DNA of 64,000 nt from Rhizobium sophoriradicis (GCF_003939025.1 NZ_RQIH01000005.1:1-64000); one strand, 5' to 3'. Shown: positions 49,490 through 58,474, counted from the stretch's first letter. Program-made: numbers and translations. The notes: generated by a model from the letters alone, not told the origin.

Positions 49490-52141
49490 ATGACAAGCCC
49501 CTTCAGGCAGAAGAAAGGTGCATTTGCGCTCCGCCCTGCCCTTGCCCGGCTGGTGACGACGAAACGGTTGCTGGCCCGCATCGTGCTTTTTTGCGAGCAG
49601 CTGCTGCCACCTCTGTTGCCGGTCCTGTCGGTCGCTGCCCTTTATCTCTCCGCCTCCTGGTTCGGTGTCTTCCGCAGTGTGCCGGACTGGCTGCGCATCC
49701 TGTTGTTGATCGCTTTCGCTCTCGCTTTGCTTGTCGCGCTCCTTCCCTTCCGCAATCTGCGCTGGCCGAGGATCGCCGAAGCCGATCGCATGCTGGAAGA
49801 GCGCAACGGCCTGCCGCACCAGCCGGTCACCGTCCAGGAAGACGAGCCGGCCTCCGATGCGGCCTTCGCTCGGGCGCTTTGGCGCGAGCACCAGCTGCGC
49901 ATGGCCGAAAAGATCGCAGCCCTCGATGCGGGTATGCCGAGACCTGATATTGCCGGGCACGACCGTTTCGCCCTTCGCGCCATTCCGGCGCTGCTTGTTG
50001 TCACGGCCTTTGCTTATTCGCTGTCGATCAATGGCGGTTCGGTCAGTGACGCCTTGCAGGCAGCACCCGAACAGGTGACGGTCGATCCGGCGGTGCGCAT
50101 CGACGCCTGGGTGACGCCGCCCTCCTATACCGGCCGCGCGCCGGTCTACCTGACCGCCGACGGCAGTGAACAGGCGCCGATCGGCATTCCGCAGTTTTCC
50201 GCTCTGACCGTGCGCGTCAGCGGCGGAAAGACGGCCGAAAAGGTCGTGTTCCGCAAAGCTAACGGTCAGGCGCAGGAGATCGCCGTGCAGGCGGACGCAA
50301 GCCGGCGCCAGACGGCTGCGACGGCCGACAACCAGCCGGATGCCGCACCGGCCGGCCAGGCCGCCATCGCGCAGACGCATGCGATGAAGCTCGAGGAGAA
50401 CGGCACGCTCGAAGTGAACGGCCGCCGCTGGAGCTTCGACATCCTTCCCGACAAGGCGCCGGAAATTGCCTTTGACGGCTTGCCGAAGCCCAGTGTCAAC
50501 GGCGCGCTTGAGATTGGGTTCACCGTCAAGGACGACTACGGCGTCCAAGAGGCCCATGCGGAGATCGTACCGGTCGAAACCGATCCGGAAGCAACGCCTC
50601 TCTACCCATTGCCGGAGTACAGGCTGGATATCCCCCGCCGCAACGCCCGCGACACCAAGGGTGTGACCAGCCGGAACCTGACCGAACATCCGCTCGCCGG
50701 CAAACGCGTGCGCGTGACGCTTGTCGCCAAGGACGGAGCCGGCCAGACGGGCCGCAGTCCGCCGCACGAGATGACGCTGCCGTCGCGGCCCTTCAACGAG
50801 CCGCTTGCCGCCGCCGTCGCCGAGGAACGGCAGGTTTTCGCCCTCGACACCCGCAAGATGCCGCAGGCGATCGCGCTGAACCAAGCGCTGACCATCCGTC
50901 CCGAGGAGACCATCCCCAAGCTCACCAACTACCTGCTGCTGGAATCCGCCTTGGCGCGCATGAAGCTCGCAAGGAGCGAGGAGGCGCTGAAGGATACGGC
51001 CCAATATCTCTGGGAAATCGCCCTCGGCATGGAGGACGGCGATCTTTCCCTTGCCGAGCGCAAGCTGCGCCAGGCTCAGCAGAATCTTGCCGATGCGTTG
51101 AACCGCAACGCCCCGGACGAAGAGATCAAGAAGCTGATGGACGAGCTGCGCAAGGCGATGCAGGACTATCTGAGCGAGCTTGCCGAGCGCATGCAGAATG
51201 CGCCGATGCAGCCGAACCAGAACGCCCAGAACATCCTGCGCCAGCAGGATCTGGAACGGATGATGGACCAGATCGAAAATCTCGCCCGTTCCGGCAACCG
51301 TGACGCGGCCCAGCAGATGCTGTCGGAATTGCAGCGCATGATGAACAACCTGCAGGCCGGCCGGCCGCAGCGGGGCCAGCAGAGCCAGGAGAACAGTGAG
51401 GCCCGCAAGCAGATCGACAAGCTCGGCCAAATCCTGCGCGACCAGCAGAAGCTGATGGAACAGACCTTCCGCCTTGATCAGCAGCTCAAGGACCGCCTGC
51501 AGCGCGGCGAACCCGATATGGGCGAAAACGATCCGCTGCTCGACGAGATGCTCCCCGGCGAAAACGGCGAGCCGCAGGAGCAGCAACAGGGCCAGCAAGG
51601 CCAGGAAGGCCAGCAGCCCTCTGATCAGATGACGGCCGAACAGCTGCACGAGGCGCTGAAACAGCTGCGCGCCCAACAGGATGGGCTTGGCAAGCAGCTG
51701 GGTGAATTGCAGAAAAAGCTCGGCGAAATGGGCATGAAGCCCGGCCCCGGCTTCGGCCAGGCGCAGCGCGAGATGGAAGGCGCCGGCCGCGAACTTGGCC
51801 AGGGCCGCGGCCAACCGGCCATCGAAAACCAGGGTCGCGCGCTGGAGGCGCTTCGCCAAGGCGCCCGTGACATGATGAACCAGATGATGCAGGCGCAGCA
51901 GGGCCAGCAGGGGCAAGGCCCGAACGGCCAGGTCGGCCAGGGCGACCAGAACGGCCGCGATCCGCTCGGCCGGCCGCGCATGAGCGAGAGATATATCGAG
52001 GACGACGGCGTGAAGGTGCCTGACGAAATCGACGTTCAGCGGGCGCGGGAAATCCTCGATGCGATCCGCGAAAAGCTCGGCAACAATCCGCCGCAGGAAA
52101 TGGAACGCCGATATCTCGAACGGCTGCTGGATATCCAATAG
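49490..52141 (+). CDS. TIGR02302/DUF4175 family membrane protein
   Basis: The product is 883 residues from ATG 49490 (MTSPFRQKKGAFALR), with GGAG upstream; the ORF reaches back to a GTG at 49355. Two membrane helices (about 40-90) are followed by a long periplasmic or cytoplasmic region and a C-terminal third of Gln/Gly/Glu-rich coiled-coil repeats (for example QQGQQGQEGQQ). The family is found in alphaproteobacteria and has no established function. It follows lysA by about 265 bp. A bidirectional terminator follows. Confidence 0.88.
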   Translation: MTSPFRQKKGAFALRPALARLVTTKRLLARIVLFCEQLLPPLLPVLSVAALYLSASWFGVFRSVPDWLRILLLIAFALALLVALLPFRNLRWPRIAEADRMLEERNGLPHQPVTVQEDEPASDAAFARALWREHQLRMAEKIAALDAGMPRPDIAGHDRFALRAIPALLVVTAFAYSLSINGGSVSDALQAAPEQVTVDPAVRIDAWVTPPSYTGRAPVYLTADGSEQAPIGIPQFSALTVRVSGGKTAEKVVFRKANGQAQEIAVQADASRRQTAATADNQPDAAPAGQAAIAQTHAMKLEENGTLEVNGRRWSFDILPDKAPEIAFDGLPKPSVNGALEIGFTVKDDYGVQEAHAEIVPVETDPEATPLYPLPEYRLDIPRRNARDTKGVTSRNLTEHPLAGKRVRVTLVAKDGAGQTGRSPPHEMTLPSRPFNEPLAAAVAEERQVFALDTRKMPQAIALNQALTIRPEETIPKLTNYLLLESALARMKLARSEEALKDTAQYLWEIALGMEDGDLSLAERKLRQAQQNLADALNRNAPDEEIKKLMDELRKAMQDYLSELAERMQNAPMQPNQNAQNILRQQDLERMMDQIENLARSGNRDAAQQMLSELQRMMNNLQAGRPQRGQQSQENSEARKQIDKLGQILRDQQKLMEQTFRLDQQLKDRLQRGEPDMGENDPLLDEMLPGENGEPQEQQQGQQGQEGQQPSDQMTAEQLHEALKQLRAQQDGLGKQLGELQKKLGEMGMKPGPGFGQAQREMEGAGRELGQGRGQPAIENQGRALEALRQGARDMMNQMMQAQQGQQGQGPNGQVGQGDQNGRDPLGRPRMSERYIEDDGVKVPDEIDVQRAREILDAIREKLGNNPPQEMERRYLERLLDIQ

Positions 52142-52150
52142 GCGCTCAAG

Positions 52151-52193
52151 CGCGTAACCCCGAAAATCGCAACCGGGTTTTCGGGGTTACGCG
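52151..52193. terminator. Bidirectional terminator
   Basis: Perfect 16-bp arms CGCGTAACCCCGAAAA / TTTTCGGGGTTACGCG (52151-52166 and 52178-52193) with an 11-nt loop. The A and T runs inside the arms lie on both sides, as expected of a terminator serving the convergent DUF4175-family gene and cpdR. Confidence 0.85.
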
Positions 52194-52211
52194 TGAAATT
52201 TCGAATAGGCG

Positions 52212-52571
52212 TTAGGCGACCAGCGCCCGGGCAACCGCCTTGCGGATATCGGGAAGCGCGAATGGCTTGGCGACGACGTCGATGATCTTTTCGGCAAGGT
52301 CGTCGGCTCGTTCGCGCTGCTCGGCATATCCGGTCATCAGCAGGATCTTCAGGCCGGGAAAGGCATCCTTGGCCTGATGGGCGAGTTCGATGCCGTCCAT
52401 CACAGGCATGCGGATATCGGAAAGCAGCAGGTCGTAGACGCCGTCCTTGAGCTTCTCCAGTCCCTCGGCGCCGTCGGCCGCTTCATCCGTCTCGTGACCG
52501 TCGAGCCTGAGCGCCCGGGCTACGAAAGACCGCAGGGAGTCCTCGTCTTCCGTAATCAGAATTCTTGCCAT
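52212..52571 (-). CDS. cpdR: Single-domain response regulator CpdR
   Basis: The product is 119 residues and consists of a receiver domain only. The phosphorylated Asp52 is in LLLSDIRMPVMDG; the acidic pocket is TEDED near residue 8; Thr and Lys are in LMTGYAEQ and VAKPFALPDI. It matches CpdR, the adaptor switch that when unphosphorylated sends ClpXP to its targets and helps control the cell cycle under the CckA-ChpT relay. No kinase is nearby, as is usual. Confidence 0.94.
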   Translation of the reverse strand: MARILITEDEDSLRSFVARALRLDGHETDEAADGAEGLEKLKDGVYDLLLSDIRMPVMDGIELAHQAKDAFPGLKILLMTGYAEQRERADDLAEKIIDVVAKPFALPDIRKAVARALVA

Positions 52572-52738
52572 ATGTGCATTGCTCCGTCTTCAGCCCCGCG
52601 ACGGAAATCACCAGACTTTCCTTTTCGATCGGTAAAGATGGCGAAGCGATGGACGGGATGGTTAACAACCCGTCTCGAGCGGCAGCGCAGCGCGGCGCCT
52701 CTTTCAGACGTGCGAAGGCGCTGCAGCACTCCCGATCA

Positions 52739-53281
52739 TTAGGCGTCGCCGGTCACTACGCCGACGAAGGGCAATTCACGAAAAGCATAGGCGACATCCA
52801 TGCCGTAGCCGACGACGAAATAGTCGGGGCATTCGAAGCCGACATAATCGGCCTCCAGCTTTTCCTTGCGCTTGACGCGCTTGTCGAGCAGCACGGCGAT
52901 CGTGACGTTGCGTGCGCCACGTTCGAACAGCAGCTCCTTGGCAAAAAGCAGCGTCCGGCCGGATTCGAGAATATCGTCGATCAACAGGACATCGCGGCCA
53001 TGCACATCGCTGTCGATATCCTTGACGATGCGCACGCCCTGCGAGACCGTACCGCTGCCATAGCTCGACAGCGTGATGAACTCGACCTCCGGGGCAAGCC
53101 CGGTGTCATGCAGGGCGCGGATCAGGTCAGCGGCGAAAATGAAGGAACCCTTGAGCACGGCGATGACGAGCAGGTCCTTGGTCGGGCCGTTGGCGATCTC
53201 CCGCGCCATCGAATGATTGCGTTCGGCGATCTGTTCGGCGGTGAAGAGCGGCTCGATATTTTTTCCACGCACGACAGGCAT
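52739..53281 (-). CDS. hpt: Hypoxanthine phosphoribosyltransferase
   Basis: The product is 180 residues from ATG 53281 (MPVVRGKNIEPLF). It salvages hypoxanthine and guanine to IMP and GMP. The PRPP-binding motif VLLIDDILESGRTL and the base-binding Lys region (PDYFVVGYGMD) are present. The ORF extends 13 codons upstream without support. It is separated from the next gene by a 273-bp palindromic element. Confidence 0.95.
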   Translation of the reverse strand: MPVVRGKNIEPLFTAEQIAERNHSMAREIANGPTKDLLVIAVLKGSFIFAADLIRALHDTGLAPEVEFITLSSYGSGTVSQGVRIVKDIDSDVHGRDVLLIDDILESGRTLLFAKELLFERGARNVTIAVLLDKRVKRKEKLEADYVGFECPDYFVVGYGMDVAYAFRELPFVGVVTGDA

Positions 53282-53413
53282 AAGGCTTGCTCCATAAAAA
53301 GAAGGGTAAGCCGTTAGCACATATGCGAGCGTGAAACAGCCTCGCCAGCCAGGAAATTAACCGGATTAGCGCGATCTGTGGCAGGAAAGTCGGCGATGAC
53401 CCATCCGGCGCGC

Positions 53414-53686
53414 TAGAGCCTTTCCTGGTTAGATTGAAGCATTCTGTTGGCTCAAACGGAGTCGGATGGTCGACCGGCCGGCGCGCGTCGTAGCCCAGTT
53501 CTACGGCCAAGCCGGCCGGTCGAACAGCCGGCCCGTTTCAGCCAACCCGAAGGGCCGGGCATCTTTCCGCCAGGATCAGAGGCGATCGGCTCGGACGTAC
53601 CAAGGGGTATGCCCATCGCCAATCGCCTCTGCCCTGACGAAAACCTGCTCCGGCAGAATGCTTCAATCTAACCCGGAAAGGCTCTA
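53414..53686. repeat. 273-bp structured palindromic element (MITE-like)
   Basis: Terminal arms 53414-53446 and 53654-53686 are 33 bp, complementary with one mismatch, and begin and end with TA. Internal inverted repeats are nested: GACCGGCCGGC / GCCGGCCGGTC (53472-53482 with 53511-53521), CGTAG / CTACG, CCGGCCC / GGGCCGG, and AGAGGCGAT / ATCGCCTCT near 53579-53631. The stop codon of the adjacent gene at 53684 is supplied by the right arm. The 73-codon ORF inside is not credible. Confidence 0.85.
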
Positions 53687-54337
53687 AGGCAGGAACGATA
53701 GCCGGACCTCTGGCACTGTTCCGCCGGCATGCTGAACGCGCGCCGAAAAGCCCCGGCTCTGGCCGCCATAAATGACGTCGACAGGCGGGTTGATGACGAC
53801 GCTCGCGGTCAACCGCTCGTCGGTCACGAGATCGGCGCGGATCGGCTGCAGCGTCTGCGTCGTGCCGCTGTCGTTCTCGATGATGCCGTTGATGACGAGC
53901 ACGCGCATGCCGTTCGCATCACGCGGCGTCACCGTCACATGGGTGAAATGCAGCGGCGCTCCGGAATAGGCGCTCTGGTTGGAAAAGCCGGAAAAACCAC
54001 CGGCAAGTCCGAAGACGAGCACGGCGATGGCCAGCACGAGCGTCGCGAAGCTGCGCAATGAGGCGCGCTGCAGCCAGGATTCCGCAGCCCGTAGCCCAGA
54101 AGCCGCCATCGCGAGCATGAACGGGGGCTCTGCGGCGCGTGCGGTGGCCGCGCGCCTGCGGTTGTCATTATTGGTTCTGGCGTTGAACTCCTTCGGTCGA
54201 ACGCTGCCGAGCGTGACGAATTCGGCGTCAGCAATATCGACAGGGCGCGGATTGCGGAACGGGCGGTTTGCGGGTTCGGGCGGCAGGAAATCATAGGCCC
54301 GGCCCGGTGTCCGGCGGCTGAAGAAGGATGCTTCCAT
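53684..54337 (-). CDS. Membrane protein of unknown function, divergent from ftsE
   Basis: The product is 217 residues from ATG 54337 (MEASFFSRRTPGRAYDF), with GAGGAAG upstream. A Pro-rich cytoplasmic N-terminus is followed by one membrane helix (about 95-117) and a C-terminal beta-rich periplasmic domain (HFTHVTVTPRDANGMRVLVING), which resembles the DUF3426-like domain of proteins found beside ftsE in alphaproteobacteria. No zinc-ribbon is visible. Its TAG stop lies in the palindromic element. Confidence 0.75.
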   Translation of the reverse strand: MEASFFSRRTPGRAYDFLPPEPANRPFRNPRPVDIADAEFVTLGSVRPKEFNARTNNDNRRRAATARAAEPPFMLAMAASGLRAAESWLQRASLRSFATLVLAIAVLVFGLAGGFSGFSNQSAYSGAPLHFTHVTVTPRDANGMRVLVINGIIENDSGTTQTLQPIRADLVTDERLTASVVINPPVDVIYGGQSRGFSARVQHAGGTVPEVRLSFLP

Positions 54338-54542
54338 GGTGGCTTCCTCGCAGATGTCCACATGGTTTCGCTGCCAGGGGAAATCTGGCATTGAAACGAA
54401 TCCTGCTCAGTCGTAAATTTTAATGGTTAATGCTTCGCAAAGATCGCCATCAAACGGGCGTCTTTCCGGCAAAATTTACCGGCTGTTAACGGTGTTGGTT
54501 AACAAGTCGCACGGTGAAACCAAGAACAGACTGAGCTGCCCG

Positions 54543-55202
54543 TTGATTCACTTCGAGAATGTCGGTTTGCGCTACGGCATGGGCCCGGAAATCCTCCGGG
54601 ACCTGACCTTCGACATTCCGAAGAAATCCTTTCAGTTCCTGACCGGCCCGTCCGGCGCTGGCAAGACATCGCTGCTGCGGCTGCTCTTCATGTCGCTGCA
54701 GCCGACGCGCGGTCTGATCCGCATGTTCGGGCGGGACATTTCCGAAATTCCCCGTCCCGAGTTGCCGCTGCTGCGCCGGCGCGTCGGCATCGTCTTCCAG
54801 GATTTCCGCCTGCTCGATCATCTCACCACTTATGAGAATGTCGCTTTGCCCTTACGGGTGCGCGGCAAGGAGGAAAGCTCCTACAAGACCGACGTCCTGG
54901 AACTGTTGAAATGGGTTGGCCTTGGCGAACGCATCAACGTGCTGCCGCCGGTGCTCTCCGGCGGCGAGAAGCAGCGCGCCGCCATCGCCCGGGCGCTGAT
55001 GGACCGGCCGGAAGTCCTGCTGGCCGACGAGCCCACCGGCAATGTCGACCCGCCGATGGCCCGGCGCCTGCTCAATCTGTTCCTTGAGCTCAACCGGCTC
55101 GGCACGGCGGTCGTGATCGCTACCCACGATCTGGCGCTTATGGAGCAGGTGGAGGCCCGCCGCATGATCCTTTCGGAAGGGCATCTCGATATCTATGACT
55201 GA
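54543..55202 (+). CDS. ftsE: Cell division ATP-binding protein FtsE
   Basis: The product is 219 residues from TTG 54543 (LIHFENVGLRYGMGP), the usual FtsE N-terminus; the ORF is open to ATG 54423, but that part lacks coding character. The ABC motifs are GPSGAGKTS (Walker A), LSGGEKQR (signature) and LLADEPTGNVD (Walker B). With FtsX it forms an inner-membrane complex that drives peptidoglycan hydrolysis at the septum. ftsX overlaps by 8 bp. Confidence 0.94.
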   Translation: MIHFENVGLRYGMGPEILRDLTFDIPKKSFQFLTGPSGAGKTSLLRLLFMSLQPTRGLIRMFGRDISEIPRPELPLLRRRVGIVFQDFRLLDHLTTYENVALPLRVRGKEESSYKTDVLELLKWVGLGERINVLPPVLSGGEKQRAAIARALMDRPEVLLADEPTGNVDPPMARRLLNLFLELNRLGTAVVIATHDLALMEQVEARRMILSEGHLDIYD

Positions 55203-56208
55203 GCCCCCATCCAGCAACCGGGAGAAGACGCCGGCCCAGGCCCAGCAGAAGCGGCCGGAAATGCGCGTGCGCCCGACTGCGCCGATCCTGCCGCCGTCCA
55301 ACATTCAGGGCAACGCCCTGATGGTAGTGATATCGATCATGGCTTTTCTCGCCTGCCTGACGCTCGGCGGCGTCAGCATGGTGCGTTCGACGGCAGCAAG
55401 CTGGGAAAGCCAGATCTCCCGCGAGATCACCATCCAGATCAAGCCTGACGACAATCTCGACATGGAGAAGGCGCTGACGCAGGCGCGCGACCTGGCGCTG
55501 ACGTTCGTCGGCACGAAGAGCGGCCAGATCGTCGACGAGGCAGCCACCGCCCGTCTGCTCGAACCCTGGCTCGGCCCCGGCCTCGACCTCAAGGATCTGC
55601 CCGTCCCCCGGCTCGTCGTCATCACCATCGACGAGAGCAACCCGCCCGATTTCGATGCAATGCGCGGCCTCCTGAAGGACAGCATCCCGCAGGCGAGCCT
55701 CGACGATCACCGCACCTGGGTCGACCGGCTGGTGTCCATGGCGCACACGACGGTGCTGATCGGCACCGGCGTCCTGCTGCTGGTCTTTTCGGCAATGGTG
55801 CTGACCGTCGTCTTCGCCACGCGCGGCGCGCTGTCGGGCAACCGACACATCGTCGAAGTGCTGCATTTCGTCGGCGCCGAAAGCTCCTTCGTCGCCACCG
55901 AATTCCAGAAGCATTTCCTGAAGATCAGCCTCAAGGGCTCGGCGGTCGGCAGCGCCCTTGCCGCTCTTTTCTTCGCCACCGCCGGCTTTTGGCAAAGCCG
56001 TACCCTGGCGACGCCAGAAACGGATCAGGCAACCGCGCTGTTCGGCACCTTTTCCGTCGGCGTACTCGGTTATGCCGGCATCTTCGCGACCATGATCGTT
56101 ATCGCGCTGCTAACGACCGTCACCGCGCGGCTGACCGTCATGCGGACGATCTATGAAATCGATACATTGCGCTCGGACCCGACGCGCACCGACGGCATCG
56201 CAAGTTGA
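55195..56208 (+). CDS. ftsX: Cell division protein FtsX
   Basis: The product is 337 residues. A basic cytoplasmic N-terminus, a first membrane helix (about 42-62), a periplasmic domain of about 120 residues and three further helices at the C-terminus give the FtsX/permease layout (LHFVGAESSFVATEFQKHFL is the coupling segment). It pairs with FtsE to activate cell-wall hydrolases during division. The M23 peptidase at 490 is a possible type of partner, by family analogy only. Confidence 0.92.
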   Translation: MTEPPSSNREKTPAQAQQKRPEMRVRPTAPILPPSNIQGNALMVVISIMAFLACLTLGGVSMVRSTAASWESQISREITIQIKPDDNLDMEKALTQARDLALTFVGTKSGQIVDEAATARLLEPWLGPGLDLKDLPVPRLVVITIDESNPPDFDAMRGLLKDSIPQASLDDHRTWVDRLVSMAHTTVLIGTGVLLLVFSAMVLTVVFATRGALSGNRHIVEVLHFVGAESSFVATEFQKHFLKISLKGSAVGSALAALFFATAGFWQSRTLATPETDQATALFGTFSVGVLGYAGIFATMIVIALLTTVTARLTVMRTIYEIDTLRSDPTRTDGIAS

Positions 56209-56275
56209 TCGTGACCATGTCGTTTTGTCATTAAAGCGTCTGTTCCACGCCGTAATCAGCGTATAATCACGATTC

Positions 56276-56992
56276 ATGACCATGGGCCATACGACACGCA
56301 ACCCGATTCGGCAGGATCCGGAGCTTGATCGCCCGGCGGGCCTGCCGCCGCGACGCGGCCCGATACGCCGCCTGCTGCGCTGGGGCGGCTTTGGTTGCGT
56401 CCTGGCGATCGCCCTGTTGTTCGGCGGCTTCCTGCGCTTTGCCGATTCCGTGACGACGCTTAAGCCCCCGGTCGAACCGAAGGCGGACGCGATCGTCGTG
56501 CTGACAGGGGGCTACCAGCGCATCGACCAGGCCGTGGAACTGTTGCAGAAGGGTGCCGGCAAGCGGCTCCTGATCTCCGGCGTCCACCCGACGACGACGC
56601 CGGCTCAGATCCGCAAGATGACGCAGGGCTCGGCCGATCTTTTCTCCTGCTGCGTCGATATCGGTCATGATGCGATAGACACGATCGGCAATGCCGAGGA
56701 AACCTCCAACTGGATCCATGCCAAGGGATACAGAAGCGTGCTGGTCGTCACCAACAATTACCATATGCCGCGCACCCTCGCCGAGCTCTCCTATGTCGAT
56801 CCCGACATCGAGTTCATCCCCTATCCCGTGGTCAACTCGGATCTGAAGACCCGCAACTGGTTCACCGATCCGAACGCGATGCGCGTCATGCTGGCCGAAT
56901 ATCTGAAGGTGCTGCTGGCCGGCGCCCGCAACATCACCGGCTTCGGCCGTCATACCGGATTGCGCTCGGCCAGCGTATCCGCCTCAGACTAG
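56276..56992 (+). CDS. YdcF family protein (DUF218, ElyC/SanA-like)
   Basis: The product is 238 residues. One N-terminal membrane helix (about 34-56) is followed by a DUF218 domain with DAIVVLTGGYQRIDQAVELL and RKMTQGSAD, then YRSVLVVTNNYHMPRTLAEL. Relatives ElyC and SanA affect envelope integrity in Escherichia coli. A TATAAT box lies at 56262-56267, only 8 bp before the ATG, so the mRNA may be nearly leaderless. It follows ftsX and precedes plsC. Confidence 0.88.
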   Translation: MTMGHTTRNPIRQDPELDRPAGLPPRRGPIRRLLRWGGFGCVLAIALLFGGFLRFADSVTTLKPPVEPKADAIVVLTGGYQRIDQAVELLQKGAGKRLLISGVHPTTTPAQIRKMTQGSADLFSCCVDIGHDAIDTIGNAEETSNWIHAKGYRSVLVVTNNYHMPRTLAELSYVDPDIEFIPYPVVNSDLKTRNWFTDPNAMRVMLAEYLKVLLAGARNITGFGRHTGLRSASVSASD

Positions 56993-57060
56993 GTTTTACA
57001 TTCGGATGGCATCAAACGCTTTTTATGACGGACAATATCGTGTAGGCCGGTCGCGTGAGC

Positions 57061-57876
57061 ATGCCTCGGGAAAATTTCATGATCGCCCTGCGTTCCGTCC
57101 TCTTCAACACGATCTTCTATGCCAATCTCATCATCCGGATGATCGTGCTCTCGCCCTATTATTTCGTGGTGCCGCGGCTTACCGCCTATGAAATCCCGAA
57201 GAACTGGGCGCGCTCCAATCACTGGCTGATGCGCGTGATCGTCGGAACGACCTTTGAGATCGAAGGACTGGAGAACCTGCCTGACGGCAGCTACATCCTG
57301 GCGCCGAAGCATCAGTCCTTCTGGGACACCTATGCGCTGCTGCCGCGGCTCAAGGACCCGGTCTACATTTTGAAGCGCGAGCTGATGTGGATTCCGCTCT
57401 TCGGCTGGTATGCAAAAAAGCAGCGCATGATCCCGGTCGATCGCGGCGCCCGCGGCAAGGTGATGGTGGACGTGTTGAAGCGCACGAGGGAAGAGCTTTC
57501 GACCGGCCGCCAGCTCATCATCTATCCCGAGGGCACCCGCCGCCCGCCAGGCGCCGAGCCGGTCTATAAATACGGCATAGCCCGCATGTACCGCGACCTT
57601 GGCATTCCCGTCGTGCCGGTCGCCATGCATCCCGGCCTGTTCTGGCCGCGGCGGAGCATCCGCCGTTATCCCGGCCATTTCAAGGTGAGAATCCTGCCGC
57701 CGATCATGCCGGGAATGGATCCGGACGCCTTCTTCGCCCACCTGATCGAGGTGACCGAACGGGCAAGCGACGAGCTCTTGCTCGACACCATCGAACGGAA
57801 TCCGCATCTGCCGCTGCCGCCGACAGCGATCGCCAGGTTGACCGAGCTACGCAAAGTGAAGGCGGCGACGGCCTGA
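57061..57876 (+). CDS. plsC: 1-acylglycerol-3-phosphate acyltransferase
   Basis: The product is about 271 residues; ATG 57079 (MIALRSVLFN) is an equally plausible start. The acyltransferase box HX4D is present in PKHQSFWDTYALL and the phosphate-binding EGTR in YPEGTRRPPG. It makes phosphatidic acid from lysophosphatidic acid at the inner membrane. It ends a cell-envelope run ftsE, ftsX, YdcF, plsC. Substrate preference is not deducible; rhizobia encode several PlsC-like proteins, including ornithine-lipid acyltransferases. Confidence 0.88.
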   Translation: MPRENFMIALRSVLFNTIFYANLIIRMIVLSPYYFVVPRLTAYEIPKNWARSNHWLMRVIVGTTFEIEGLENLPDGSYILAPKHQSFWDTYALLPRLKDPVYILKRELMWIPLFGWYAKKQRMIPVDRGARGKVMVDVLKRTREELSTGRQLIIYPEGTRRPPGAEPVYKYGIARMYRDLGIPVVPVAMHPGLFWPRRSIRRYPGHFKVRILPPIMPGMDPDAFFAHLIEVTERASDELLLDTIERNPHLPLPPTAIARLTELRKVKAATA

Positions 57877-57911
57877 AATTACAAGGACGCTGTAACACTT
57901 TGAGTTGCTGT

Positions 57912-57947
57912 CTGATTCCTTAAATCGATACCGATTTAAAGAATCAG
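57912..57947. terminator. Palindrome overlapping the chaC stop
   Basis: Arms CTGATTCCTTAAATCG and CGATTTAAAGAATCAG (57912-57927 and 57932-57947) pair with a single mismatch around a 4-nt loop. It lies between the convergent plsC and chaC genes, and the chaC stop codon is in the right arm. From memory, the TTAAATCG-CGATTTAA motif recurs in rhizobial intergenic regions. Confidence 0.7.
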
Positions 57948-58474
57948 GCAGCCCGCAGCCGTTCCACCTCGTTGACGACCTGCTCCAGCCACTGATCGCG
58001 AATGCCCATCTGCCTCAGATGCGCAAGCGTGTTGAAGACATAGGCATCGTTCGGACCGGACTGGCCCCTGGCCTCGTTCACCACCCGTGCCGCCGCGAGC
58101 GTGTCAAGCGTGCCGGCATATTGCTCGTGGTCGCGATCAGCGATATAGGTCACCGCCTGCGTCCTGCGACCCCCTGCGAACTGCAGCCGGACCCGGCGTT
58201 CCAGATAGACATTGGTGACAAGTTCGCGGGCGCGGAGATACTCGATCACCTCATCCCATCTGTCCGGCGCAATCCGGAAGGCCATGCCGCGGCAGGCGCC
58301 GCCCCTGTCGAGGCCGAGGACGAGGCCCGGATTGTCGCGCGTTCCGCGATGAACGAAGGACCGGACACAGAGCGAACGCCTGTAACCATGCACCAGGGCT
58401 TCTGCCCGTTCCAGAAACTCAAAGCCCGGATTCCACATCAGCGAGCCGTAGCCAAACACCCAAAATTCGTCCAT
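57944..58474 (-). CDS. Gamma-glutamylcyclotransferase, ChaC type
   Basis: The product is 176 residues from ATG 58474 (MDEFWVFGYGSLMWNPGF); ATG 58513 is an alternative that would overlap the divergent leader. The substrate loop YGSLMWNPGF and the RSFVHRGT region mark the ChaC family, which cleaves glutathione to 5-oxoproline and Cys-Gly. It is divergent from the DUF2125 gene. Confidence 0.93.
   Translation of the reverse strand: MDEFWVFGYGSLMWNPGFEFLERAEALVHGYRRSLCVRSFVHRGTRDNPGLVLGLDRGGACRGMAFRIAPDRWDEVIEYLRARELVTNVYLERRVRLQFAGGRRTQAVTYIADRDHEQYAGTLDTLAAARVVNEARGQSGPNDAYVFNTLAHLRQMGIRDQWLEQVVNEVERLRAA

Noticed and set aside
49259-52138. 959-codon ORF on the minus strand
   Set aside because: It is fully antisense to the DUF4175-family gene. 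The long open frame results from G+C-rich codon bias; its translation is low-complexity, and the plus-strand protein matches a known family.
53466-53687. 73-codon ORF inside the 273-bp element
   Set aside because: Its composition follows the palindromes of the element, and it has no ribosome site or protein character.
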